From positions 178,454 to 242,453 of the forward strand of contig NZ_KB907215.1 of the NCBI RefSeq assembly GCF_000381885.1: 64,000 nucleotides of DNA, written 5' to 3'. The notes below the pieces were generated by a model. That model was not told the origin of the DNA and made no database searches. It saw only the letters and a program-made list of their open reading frames with translations. This stretch comes from Actinomadura atramentaria DSM 43919. Its GTDB lineage: Bacteria; Actinomycetota; Actinomycetes; Streptosporangiales; Streptosporangiaceae. The position numbers were made by a program, and so were the translations under genes. Positions 43,901 to 51,224 of the stretch are shown piece after piece (the stretch's first letter is position 1; every line of letters starts with the position of its first letter).

Positions 43901-44918
43901 CAAGTGGTCGGAGTTCCGGATGAACATCCGGGACCTGTGGGGCACGAAGCTGGAACTGCGGCTCGGCGACCCGTACGAGTCGGAGATCGACCGCAAGCTC
44001 GCGGGCAACATCCCCGAGGGCAAGCCCGGCCGCGGCATCACCCGCGAGGGGCACCACTTCCTGACCGCGCTGCCGCGGCTGGACGCCGACCAGGACGCGA
44101 CGACGCTCGCGGAGGGCGTCAAGCAGCTCGTCGCGGCCGTCGCCGGGAACTGGCAGGGCCCGACCGCGCCGAAGGTGCGGATGCTGCCGTCGGTGCTGGC
44201 GGCGGCGGACCTGCCCGCCCCGGCGGAGACCGGCTCGCGCATCCCGATCGGCATCGACGAGGACAACCTCGCGCCCGTCCACCTGGACTTCGCGACCGAG
44301 TCCCACTTCCTGCTCATCGGCGACACCGAGTGCGGCAAGTCGAACCTGCTGCGCGGCATCACCCGCGGCCTGATCGAGCGGTACACGCCCGAGCAGGCCC
44401 GGATGATCTTCATCGACTACCGGCGGGCGCTGCTCGACGCGGCCAACACCGACCACCGCATCGGGTACGCGGCGTCGTCGGCGGCGGCGGGCGGCCTGGT
44501 GAAGGACATCGTCGGCGCGCTGCAGGCCCGGCTCCCCCCGGCCGACCTGACGCCGGACCAGCTCCGCGACCGGTCCTGGTGGAACGGCCCCGACCTGTAC
44601 CTGATCATCGACGACTACGACCTGGTCGCCACATCCGGCAACCCGGTCGGGCAGCTCGTCGAACTGCTCCCGCAGGCCCGCGACATCGGCCTGCACGTCA
44701 TCGTCGCGCGCGCGTTCGGCGGCGCCGGCCGCGCGATGTACGACCCGGTGCTGCAGCGGATCAAGGAGATGGGCTCCCCCGCGCTGATGATGTCCGGCAA
44801 CAAGGACGAGGGCGCGCTGTTCGGCAACCTGAAGGGGCACCCGCTGCCGCCCGGCCGCGGGTACCTCGTCGACCGCCGCACCGGCACCCGGCTCATCCAG
44901 ACCGCCCAGTACGAGTGA
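40965..44918 (+). CDS. eccC: Type VII secretion motor ATPase EccC (fused EccCa-EccCb)
   Basis: A 1317-aa FtsK/SpoIIIE-family ATPase. Two TM helices lie at about 40-85, followed by three ATPase domains with P-loops GATGSGKS (about 481), GAPQGGKS (about 834) and GDTECGKS (about 1118). Walker B regions are LVLDEFSELL, FLVVDGW and LIIDDYD; domain 2 lacks the acidic pair. EccC recognises C-terminal signals of WXG100 partners and powers export through the EccB/D complex. The single-chain form covers what ESX-1 splits into EccCa and EccCb. It lies far from eccB/eccD, with the toxin island between. A YbaB-like gene follows after 30 bases. Confidence 0.96.
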   Translation: MSTVIVRRGERRKPPPMPRGELLLESPPELPETIPQGFQAVLTYLPMLAGSGAMVFMMVGRGGGTLQYAAGGMFAVSMFGMMLGQVGKNSGERKVKLNNERRDYLRYLGQMRAKVRKAAQAQRETLEWSSPDPSALWSMVMSARLWERRPSDDDFGQIRIGTGAQRLAVQLIAPETKPIEDLEPLAAGALRRFIRTHSNVPNLPIAASLKSFSRIVPQGDPEAVYGMVRAMLLQLAAFHSPDDVRIAVCASRQRMPWWQWIKWLPHNQHPTETDAAGPVRLMSESMGTLEAMFGSEVKDRPRFQPGLSQDDLPYHVIIMDGGQASYDSQLAADGIEGVCIIDLTGTVAPVHESLMLRLNVTPERVDRLSKDRTGKDVGTRICKPDSVTLQQAESLARQLAPLRTSVAAGPEEDALSSATTVTSLLGIDNPFNVDPNVMWRPRAPRNRLRVPIGVDTDGRPVHLDIKESAQGGMGPHGLCIGATGSGKSEALRTLVLGLAVTHSSEVLNFVLVDFKGGATFLGMDQLSHVSAVITNLEDELPLVDRMYDALHGEMVRRQEYLRASGNYASLRDYEKAREQGADLKPMPTLFLVLDEFSELLSAKPEFADLFVMIGRLGRSLGVHILLASQRLEEGKLRGLDTHLSYRIGLRTFSAQESRVVLGVPDAYELPSAPGHGYMKFGTESMTRFRAAYVSGPANEDLQPKEKAGARVVRQVVPFIPDYIRPQVIEDQQQEQQSEHGDSQASLFDVVVKQLEGHGPPAHEIWLPPLDLPPTLDELLPTLAVFPELGLTTQHEGWRNRLHAVVGIVDKPFDQRRDPMYVDLTGAAGNVGIAGAPQGGKSTMVRTLMTSLAMTHTPQQVQFYCLDFGGGTLGALEGLPHVGGVANRLDADRVRRTVAEVTSLLERREREFAERGIDSMATYRRLRASGEITGDGYGDVFLVVDGWMTLRQDFESLEATLTDLTARGLGYGIHLVATVNKWSEFRMNIRDLWGTKLELRLGDPYESEIDRKLAGNIPEGKPGRGITREGHHFLTALPRLDADQDATTLAEGVKQLVAAVAGNWQGPTAPKVRMLPSVLAAADLPAPAETGSRIPIGIDEDNLAPVHLDFATESHFLLIGDTECGKSNLLRGITRGLIERYTPEQARMIFIDYRRALLDAANTDHRIGYAASSAAAGGLVKDIVGALQARLPPADLTPDQLRDRSWWNGPDLYLIIDDYDLVATSGNPVGQLVELLPQARDIGLHVIVARAFGGAGRAMYDPVLQRIKEMGSPALMMSGNKDEGALFGNLKGHPLPPGRGYLVDRRTGTRLIQTAQYE

Positions 44919-44948
44919 TCGGCTCCCGACCGGAAGAGGAAGGCACGC

Positions 44949-45428
44949 ATGGCCGAGTTCAGCCTGGGCCCAGGGTTCGAAGCGTTCCAGCGCGACATGG
45001 AGCGCCAGATGGGCGACTTCACCAAGATGCAGGAGGACATCAAGGCCGCCGTCGGGCGCGGTGAGGCCGCGGACGGGCGCGTCGTCGCCGAGTACCGCAC
45101 CGAGGGCGGCCTGACGAAGCTGGAGATGGACCCGCGCGCGATGCGGCTCCCCTCCGCCGAGCTGAGCGAGGCGATCCGGGAGGCCGTGAACGCGGCGTCC
45201 AAGGACCTGCAGACGCAGGTGCAGGCGGCCAGCACGAAGATGTTCAAGTTCTCCGACGACCCGGAGAAGGGCATGGACGCCTCGGCGGCGCTCGCGTCCC
45301 TCGACAAGATCGCCAACGGGTTCGCGGGGCAGATGCGCGACCTGGCGCGGGAGCTGGGCGTGCAGCAGCAGCGCGCCAAGGAGGCGATGGACAACTACAC
45401 CGGCCCGAACCGGCCGGGACCGCGCTGA
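44949..45428 (+). CDS. YbaB/EbfC-family protein downstream of eccC
   Basis: A 159-aa protein with YbaB core DGRVVAEYRTEGGLTKLEMD and RAMRLPSAELSEAIREAVNA, matching the paralogue at 40188-40619, plus a longer helical C-terminus ending in a Pro-rich tail. Co-transcribed with eccC (30-base gap). Probably a cytosolic chaperone or nucleoid-type accessory to the secretion motor, as with EspL in ESX-1; DNA binding is also possible for this family. Confidence 0.85.
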   Translation: MAEFSLGPGFEAFQRDMERQMGDFTKMQEDIKAAVGRGEAADGRVVAEYRTEGGLTKLEMDPRAMRLPSAELSEAIREAVNAASKDLQTQVQAASTKMFKFSDDPEKGMDASAALASLDKIANGFAGQMRDLARELGVQQQRAKEAMDNYTGPNRPGPR

Positions 45429-45550
45429 CCGGTTCCGGCTGACGGGTTCCGGCTGACGGCCCGCGCGGGCGGGCCGCGAGCGGCGGCCGCTTGGACGGGT
45501 GTCGGCGGCCGGGTCCGGCGCCCGTGCGGGCGGGTTCCGCGTGGATGTGC

Positions 45551-45583
45551 GACGGCCCCCGGGGGAGTTTCCCGGGGGCCGTC
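45551..45583. terminator. 13-bp hairpin terminator between convergent genes
   Basis: GACGGCCCCCGGG (45551-45563) pairs perfectly with 45571-45583 across a 7-base loop, between the eccC operon and the leftward ETPPWD gene. Confidence 0.85.
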
Positions 45584-45597
45584 GCTGTGTCAGGGGA

Positions 45598-47370
45598 TCA
45601 CTTGTCCCAGGGCGGGGTCTCGTCCTTCGCCTCGGCGAAGGAGCCCTCGCGGTTGAAGACCGGGGTCTTGGCCTCGTACTTGTCCGAGTAGTCGCCCTTG
45701 GGGTCCCAGTTGCCCTCGTAGCCCGCCTCGGAGCCGGACTTGCCGTGGCCCGCGCCGACGTTGAAGCCGCCGCCGACGTTCTCGTCCTCGTCCCAGGTGA
45801 GCTTGCCGCCGCCCTTGACGTCCATGACGTCGCCGGGCAGCGCGCCCTGGTGCGTCGCGCCGACCTCGCCGCCCGCCCAACCCTTGTCGTCGTTCTTGAC
45901 GTTGCCCGCGACCTCCGACTCGCCGAACGGCGTCTCGGCCTTGACGCCGCCGCCGACCGTCCAGGTGCGGTTGATGTCGCGGTCGGCGTCCAGGTCGATC
46001 TCGGTGATCGGGAAGCCCTTCCGCCCGGACGTCCCGCCGCCCGGCAGGCCGCCGCGCGTCGCGCCGCCGGACCGATTCAGCCACGACAGGCCCGCGTTTC
46101 CCGCGTTCTGCAGCAGGTTCGCGGCCGAGCCCGCCGCGCCCGTCTTGAACGCGCGGTCGAACGCCCCGTCCGCGCCCGCGTTGCCGTGGTCGCCCTGGTA
46201 GTCGGCGGTGAACGACGCGCCGCCGAACATCGCCGCGCCCGCGATGCCGCCCGCGGCGGCCAGGATGCCCGTCGAGACGTTGGTGATCGTCGCGCCCGTC
46301 GTGGCGAGCGCCAGCAACTCGGGGTAGGCGACCGAGCCGACGACGCTGGCGAGCGCCGCCGCCGCGAGGACGGCCAGCGCGTCGATGTAGACGGCCATGC
46401 CCATCGCGAACACCGCGTAGGCGAACAGCGCGTACGCCAGCGTCATCATCGCGACGGCGACGGCCATCAGGTAGTTGTGCAGCGCGTCCACCTGGAGCGA
46501 GAAGTCGTTGACGCTGTTCTCGTAGGCGGTGCGGTCCTCCATGTTCCACGCGTACTCGGGGATCTGCTCCACGAGCGTGCGCAGGTGCTCGGCGGCCTCC
46601 TGGATCTCGCCCGCCGCCTTGCTCCAGTCCTTGGCGGCCTTCTCCAGGTTGCCGGGCTTGCCGGTCGAGAGCCGGAACATGAACGAGATCATCAACGCGG
46701 GCGGCAGGACGACGGCCGCGCTCACCATGTCGGTCGCGGCGGCCATCAGGCTGTCGGCGGTGCCGACCACGGAACCGCCGGTCAGCCCGGCGACGATGCC
46801 GCCGCCCGCCGCCGCGCCGCCGCCGCGCAGGCCCTTCTGCCGCGCGTCGTGGATACGCGAGTCGGTACCGGAACCGGTCGTGGAACCGCTGCCGGAACCG
46901 CCGGAGCCCGTACCGGTACCGCCACCGGAACCACTTCCGGTGTTGGAACCGCCCGAGCCGCTACCGGATCCGCCGCCGGAACCCGTGGCGGTGCCACCGC
47001 CGGAACCGCTTCCCGTACCCGTGCTCGCACCACCGCCGGAACCGGTGTTGGAGCCGCCGCTGGGACCGGTATCCGCGCCGCCGTCGGAGCCTGTGTCCGC
47101 ACCGCCGCCGGACCCTGTGCCCGAGCCGCCGCCGGACCCAGTGTCCACACCGCCGCCGAAGCCGGTGCCCGAGCCGCCGCCGGAGCCTGTGTTCGCGCCG
47201 CCGTTCGCGCCGGTGTCGGAACCACCCGCGTTCGCGCCACCCGCCGGGGCTCCGCCGGTGTTCGCGCCGCCTGTGTTGCCGCCGGTGTTCGAGCCGGTGC
47301 CCGTGTTGGAGGCCGTGTTGGAGCCGGTGTTAGAACTCGTCGTGGAGCCGCCCGTGGTCGGGGTCGTCAT
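45598..47370 (-). CDS. Large hydrophobic type VII-associated protein ending in ETPPWDK (copy 1)
   Basis: The 590-aa product has about 170 residues of Gly/Ser/Thr repeats (GSGGGSGTG, GGGADTGSDGG), a helical region with hydrophobic segments (about 190-380), and a glycine/aspartate-rich beta-like C-terminus. That C-terminus contains LDADRDINRTWTVGGGVKAE and the end AKDETPPWDK. It is paralogous to the 49285-50583 product, which shares LEKA..W-type helices, LDADRxxNxTW, VGGGV and DETPPWD. Each copy follows a 98-aa helical gene. I know no characterised homologue; a surface or pore-forming ESX substrate is plausible. Confidence 0.75.
   Translation of the reverse strand: MTTPTTGGSTTSSNTGSNTASNTGTGSNTGGNTGGANTGGAPAGGANAGGSDTGANGGANTGSGGGSGTGFGGGVDTGSGGGSGTGSGGGADTGSDGGADTGPSGGSNTGSGGGASTGTGSGSGGGTATGSGGGSGSGSGGSNTGSGSGGGTGTGSGGSGSGSTTGSGTDSRIHDARQKGLRGGGAAAGGGIVAGLTGGSVVGTADSLMAAATDMVSAAVVLPPALMISFMFRLSTGKPGNLEKAAKDWSKAAGEIQEAAEHLRTLVEQIPEYAWNMEDRTAYENSVNDFSLQVDALHNYLMAVAVAMMTLAYALFAYAVFAMGMAVYIDALAVLAAAALASVVGSVAYPELLALATTGATITNVSTGILAAAGGIAGAAMFGGASFTADYQGDHGNAGADGAFDRAFKTGAAGSAANLLQNAGNAGLSWLNRSGGATRGGLPGGGTSGRKGFPITEIDLDADRDINRTWTVGGGVKAETPFGESEVAGNVKNDDKGWAGGEVGATHQGALPGDVMDVKGGGKLTWDEDENVGGGFNVGAGHGKSGSEAGYEGNWDPKGDYSDKYEAKTPVFNREGSFAEAKDETPPWDK
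46900..47240 (-). repeat. Gly/Ser/Thr-coding repeats in the ETPPWD gene copy 1
   Basis: In-frame imperfect repeats dominated by GGN GGN GGN with TCN/ACN/AAC insertions, coding GGGSGTGSGGGxDTG-like units. They are absent from copy 2 of the gene, so the repeats were acquired or expanded after duplication. Confidence 0.65.
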
Positions 47371-47385
47371 CTCGGTGTCCTTCGA

Positions 47386-47682
47386 TCAGGCCGTGTTGGC
47401 CTGTTCGGCCTGGCGGTAGGTCTTGGCTCCGGCGTCGACCTTGGCGGCGTAGCCCTTGGCCGTCTCCATCAGGAGCTTGATGTCCTCGAAGGCGAACTGG
47501 ACGGCGATGGGGTAGGCCGCCGACGCGCCCGAGCAGGTGATGCTGAAGTCCCCGCCTTCGAGGTTGTAGGTCCCGTCGGTGTTCACGGTGTCGCCCGCGC
47601 TCTTGAGCTTGGGGACGACGTCGTGCGTGATGTCCTCGGCATGCTGGGCGATGCGCTGGGGATCGGCGTTCTTGGGCGCCAC
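47386..47682 (-). CDS. 98-aa helical type VII protein, partner of ETPPWD copy 1
   Basis: GTG 47682 has GGAGG seven bases upstream. The product pattern is RIAQHAEDI, GTYNLEGGDFSITC, AAYPIAVQFAFEDIK and AKTYRQAEQA. The same order occurs in the equally long product at 50609-50905. EspC/PE-like size and a helical C-terminus suggest a small co-secreted partner. It precedes the ETPPWD gene by 15 bases. Confidence 0.78.
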   Translation of the reverse strand: MAPKNADPQRIAQHAEDITHDVVPKLKSAGDTVNTDGTYNLEGGDFSITCSGASAAYPIAVQFAFEDIKLLMETAKGYAAKVDAGAKTYRQAEQANTA

Positions 47683-47821
47683 GTATCGGCCTCCTGTCAG
47701 GGGGTCGCCGGTCACGGCGGGCACGTCCTGCTGGCCGGATCAGGCCACAGCGGACTTGATCGAGATTAACGTAAGAGACATCCGAAACCCGGATTTACTG
47801 CGTTCCAGTGACAACAACCCG

Positions 47822-49030
47822 TCAGTCGACGACCTCAGGCGCAGAGGCGACCTCAGCCGCACGCTCGGGCGAAGACGCAACTTCGAGCGCGGACGCAACC
47901 TCCAACGCGCCCTCGAACGCAGCCTCCGAGGCGCGCCCGCACTCAACCCCAGACACAGGCGCGGGAGCGGATGCAGGCGTGCGTGCAGGCGCGGGCGCGG
48001 GCTCATCCGCGGACAGGGGCACATGCGTGAGCGCGGAGTCGGGCGCAGGTCCGGGCACGGACGCAGCCGCCAACGCCGACGCCGGCTCGGGCTCGGGCGC
48101 GTCCAGGCGCTCAGGCTCGGCCGCGTGCTCGGGGGCGGCTGGAAGCCGGGTCGGTGTGCGCGGGCGGCGGGACAGTGCGACGCCCGCCAGGCAGAGCGCG
48201 CCGCCGGCGAGTGTCAGCGGGCGCGGGATCTCGTCCAGGAACAGCCACGACAGCGCGACGACCAGCACCGGCACCGCGTACGTCGTCGCGCCGAGCCGCC
48301 CGGCGGACGTGCGGGCCAGCGCGAACGCCCAGGTCGTGAACGCGGCGGCGGTCGGAAAGACGCCGAGGTAGACCATGTTCAGCGTCGCCGCCGGCGGCGC
48401 GTGCGACGCCTCGGAGACGAGTACGCCCGCGAACGGCAGGCACGTCGCCGCGCCGATGAGGCAGCCGAACGTCGTCACCTGCAGCGCGCTCGCGTGCCGC
48501 AGCGCGGGCTTCTGCCCGACGACGCCGCACGCGTACGACACGGCGGCGAGCAGGCACAGCAGCACGCCGAGCACCGACGCGTGCCCGTCACCGGAAAGCG
48601 AGACCCCGACGACGACCGCGCCCGCGAACGCCACGCCGAGCCCGGCGAAGAGCCCGCGCGGCAGCCCCTCGCCGAGCAGCCGCGCGCCGAGCAGCGCGAT
48701 CAGGATCGGCCCGACGTTGACGACCATCGCGGCCGTCCCCGCGTCCACCTCGCGCTCGCCCCAGTTCAGGACGGCCATGTAGACGCCGAACCACAGCACC
48801 CCCGACACCGCGATGCCCGGCCACGCCGCGCGCGGCGGAAGCCCCTCGCGGCGCACGAGCGAGACCGCGCCGAGCACCAGCGACCCCGCGAGGAGCCTGC
48901 CGAGCGCCAGCGCGCCCGGCGAGTACGACGTCCCGGCGCTGCGGATCGCGACGAACGCCGACGCCCACAGCAGGACGGTCACCCCCGCCGCCGCGAGCGC
49001 GAGCCGCCCTCCACCATCTGTCCTCTTCAT
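47822..49030 (-). CDS. EamA-family (DMT superfamily) transporter with long low-complexity tail
   Basis: A 402-aa protein. Residues 8-290 form ten membrane helices in two EamA repeats (WASAFVAIRSAG..., ...VSYACGVVGQKPALRH, AVPVLVVALSWLFLDE). EamA carriers export metabolites or amino acids; substrate unknown. The last 110 residues are Ala/Pro/Glu-rich (EPEPASALAAAS, EVASALEVASSPERAAEV), not typical of the family and probably repeat-derived. It interrupts the duplicated secretion cassette. An 18-bp tandem repeat lies immediately upstream of its start. Confidence 0.88.
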   Translation of the reverse strand: MKRTDGGGRLALAAAGVTVLLWASAFVAIRSAGTSYSPGALALGRLLAGSLVLGAVSLVRREGLPPRAAWPGIAVSGVLWFGVYMAVLNWGEREVDAGTAAMVVNVGPILIALLGARLLGEGLPRGLFAGLGVAFAGAVVVGVSLSGDGHASVLGVLLCLLAAVSYACGVVGQKPALRHASALQVTTFGCLIGAATCLPFAGVLVSEASHAPPAATLNMVYLGVFPTAAAFTTWAFALARTSAGRLGATTYAVPVLVVALSWLFLDEIPRPLTLAGGALCLAGVALSRRPRTPTRLPAAPEHAAEPERLDAPEPEPASALAAASVPGPAPDSALTHVPLSADEPAPAPARTPASAPAPVSGVECGRASEAAFEGALEVASALEVASSPERAAEVASAPEVVD

Positions 49031-49089
49031 GCCCGAACGCTACGTCCGGAACGTTTCGGCCCTTGCCGAACCATCGCCGCCGCCCGACC

Positions 49090-49269
49090 GAACCCGGTCG
49101 CCGGAACGAATCCGGTCACCCGAGCGAACGCGGTCGCCTGAACAAGCCCAGTCGTCCAGATGAACCCGGTCGTCTGAGCGGAGGCATTCACCCGAGCAGA
49201 CGCGGCCGTCTCAACGAACCCAATCGCCCGAACGAACCCAATCGCCCAGACGGACCCGGTCGCCCGGGC
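49090..49269. repeat. Ten copies of an 18-bp tandem repeat
   Basis: Uninterrupted units begin every 18 bases from 49090 to 49252 with consensus close to GAACCCGGTCGCCCGAAC. Best matches are 49090, 49216 and 49234; the most divergent is 49180. The array fills the gap between the EamA start and the end of ETPPWD copy 2. Confidence 0.9.
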
Positions 49270-49284
49270 GACGGCGACAGAAAA

Positions 49285-50583
49285 TCAATCCCAGGGCGGC
49301 GTCTCGTCCTGCTTCTTGGTGGTGCCGGTGGGCGTGTCCGTCTGGTGGGTCCAGGTGGGCGTCTTCGGGTTGCCGTAGTTGTACGTCTCGGTCTGCTTGC
49401 CGACGTCGCCCCCGGCGACCTGGCCGCTCACCGATCCCGACACGTTGCCCTGCCCCGTCCCGAAGTCGTGCTGGCCGGTGATGCCGACCTTCACACCGCC
49501 GGTCGGGATCGGGACGCCGTCGTTGTAGCCGCCGGTCGCGGACGGCGGCCGGTCGGGGTTGTTGAACCCGACTTTGCCGGGCGTCTCGTACCCGCCGTTC
49601 ACGCCGTACTTGACGCTGCCGCCCTGGCCCTGCCCGATGCCGTCCTCGTCGGTGTACTCCACGTTCCCACCCCCGGACAGGCCGGTCTTGGAGGTGAAGT
49701 TGCCCGACAGGTCGCCGCCCGCGAGGCCGTGGTCGCCGATCTTGACGTGCCCGCCGCCGGTCACCGTGTTGCCGCCGACGTCGGCCGTCACGCCGCCGCC
49801 GACGTTCCAGGTGTGGTTGGCGTTGCGGTCGGCGTCCAGGTCGACGTTCTGGATCGGCGAGCCCGCGCCGCCGCGCGAGTTCAGCACGGCGAGGCCCGCG
49901 TTGGCCGCGTTCTGGCCGAGGTTCGCCAGCGCCGCCGCCGACCCGGTCGCCTGCGCCTGCGTGAAGTCGGTGAGCGCCTGCTTGTTGCCCTGGGTGCTCT
50001 CCTTGACGGCCGCGAGCAGCGAGCCGCCCTGGAAGACCATCGCGGCGATCGTCGCGCCCGCGGCGAGGATGCCGGTCGCGACGGACGTGATCGTCAGGCA
50101 GACGGCGGCGGCGGCCTCGATCTCCGGGCAGGCGACGGCGGTGATGATCCCCGCCGCCGCCGCGGCGAACGCGACGGCGAGCGCCGCGAGGCTGGTGCCC
50201 ATGCCCATCGCGAAGCCCGCGTAGATGAACAGCGCCGCCGCGTACGCGTAGAGCGTCTTGGAGACGGCCTCGCAGTACGTCGACACCGTGTCGAGCTGCT
50301 GGCAGAACTCCTGGACCTTGCGCGCGTACGCCTCGCGGTCCTGCGCGGTCCACGCGTCGGCCGGGATCGCGTCGAGCGACTGCTTGAGCTCCTGCGCCGT
50401 CTGCTGGAGCTTCTTCGCCGTCTTGTCCCACGACTGCGAGGCGGTCTCGAGGTTGTTCGGATTGCCCTTGGACAGCTTGAACTCGATGTTGATCGGAATC
50501 GCGGGCGGCAGGTCGATCGACGCGATTCCCGCGCCCGTCGTCGCGATCCCCATGAACGTGTCGTAGGCGTTGAAAGTCCCCAC
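49285..50583 (-). CDS. Large hydrophobic type VII-associated protein ending in ETPPWD (copy 2)
   Basis: GTG 50583 with GGAG five bases upstream (MGTFNAYDTFMGIATTGAG). The 432-aa product lacks the Gly/Ser/Thr head of copy 1. Residues 20-130 are helical (NPNNLETASQSWDKTAKKLQ), residues about 130-210 are hydrophobic membrane-like helices, and the C-terminal half is glycine-rich beta-like with LDADRNANHTWNVGGGVTAD, ending QDETPPWD. The shared core and terminal motif with 45598-47370 show a duplication. Function unknown; likely exported by or embedded near the ESX machine. Confidence 0.78.
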   Translation of the reverse strand: MGTFNAYDTFMGIATTGAGIASIDLPPAIPINIEFKLSKGNPNNLETASQSWDKTAKKLQQTAQELKQSLDAIPADAWTAQDREAYARKVQEFCQQLDTVSTYCEAVSKTLYAYAAALFIYAGFAMGMGTSLAALAVAFAAAAAGIITAVACPEIEAAAAVCLTITSVATGILAAGATIAAMVFQGGSLLAAVKESTQGNKQALTDFTQAQATGSAAALANLGQNAANAGLAVLNSRGGAGSPIQNVDLDADRNANHTWNVGGGVTADVGGNTVTGGGHVKIGDHGLAGGDLSGNFTSKTGLSGGGNVEYTDEDGIGQGQGGSVKYGVNGGYETPGKVGFNNPDRPPSATGGYNDGVPIPTGGVKVGITGQHDFGTGQGNVSGSVSGQVAGGDVGKQTETYNYGNPKTPTWTHQTDTPTGTTKKQDETPPWD

Positions 50584-50608
50584 CGGGGCTCCTTTCCGCG
50601 GTGTCGCG

Positions 50609-50905
50609 TCAGACGGTCTGGATCGTGCTCGACTGCTCGGACGCCCGATAGGTCTTCGCGGTGTTGTCGATGCCCTTCTTGAAGTTCTCCAGCATGTCGC
50701 GGTGGGTGTTGAGGTCCTCGAAAGCGAACTGGAGGCCCATCGGGTACGCGACGCCGCACGCCGTCCCGGTGACGGAGAAGTCACCGCCCTCGACGGTGCC
50801 GTTGGCGTTCAGCTCGTTGCGGGCCTCGGTGAACGGGCCCGCCAGGATCTGCTGGACGTCCTGGCCGTGTTTCGCGATGCGTTCGGGGTCGATCTTGATC
50901 GTCAT
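50609..50905 (-). CDS. 98-aa helical type VII protein, partner of ETPPWD copy 2
   Basis: The product MTIKIDPERIAKHGQDVQQI carries GTVEGGDFSVTGTACG, VAYPMGLQFAFEDLN and TAKTYRASEQ, the same blocks as the 47386-47682 product and the same length. It precedes the ETPPWD gene by 25 bases, reproducing the gene order of the first cassette. A co-secreted or chaperone-like partner is inferred. Confidence 0.8.
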   Translation of the reverse strand: MTIKIDPERIAKHGQDVQQILAGPFTEARNELNANGTVEGGDFSVTGTACGVAYPMGLQFAFEDLNTHRDMLENFKKGIDNTAKTYRASEQSSTIQTV

Positions 50906-51224
50906 GCGCTGCCTTCCGGTGGCCGGCTCTCACCGTCGTTTGATCGCGCCGTGCGGGACCGCGGTTCGGGCCTTGGGCGCGGCGACACCCCCGGACGTTC
51001 CGGACGCGGTGGGACGGCGCGCCGCGGCGCGACCGGAGACCGACCGAACGAGGGAGCGGAACGCATATCGTCGTCCAACTCGGTGGAGAACAGGGGGATG
51101 TCCGACACAATAGGCGGAAGGACCGCGCGCAGTCACCCGCCCGTGGGAGACCGCGAACCGTCTGACCGACATATCCCCTAAAGTGCTATCCGGCCTGTGA
51201 CTCCCCCGGCAGGAGGCTGTGGAC
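50906..51224. promoter_or_regulatory. Divergent promoter region
   Basis: About 319 bases between the leftward 98-aa gene and the rightward mycosin. CATATCCCCTAAAGTGCTAT near 51170-51188 could hold a -10 element for the mycosin. No other structure seen. Confidence 0.4.

Noticed and set aside
40188..44840. A 1550-codon open frame on the minus strand
   Set aside because: It runs antisense through eccC; only its last 143 codons (YbaB-like) are a real gene. The rest is His/Arg/Asp-rich shadow of GC-biased codons.
49090..49269. A coding repeat protein (six-residue period such as RPNEPN)
   Set aside because: No convincing start, ribosome site or flanking domain; the array sits between two leftward genes.
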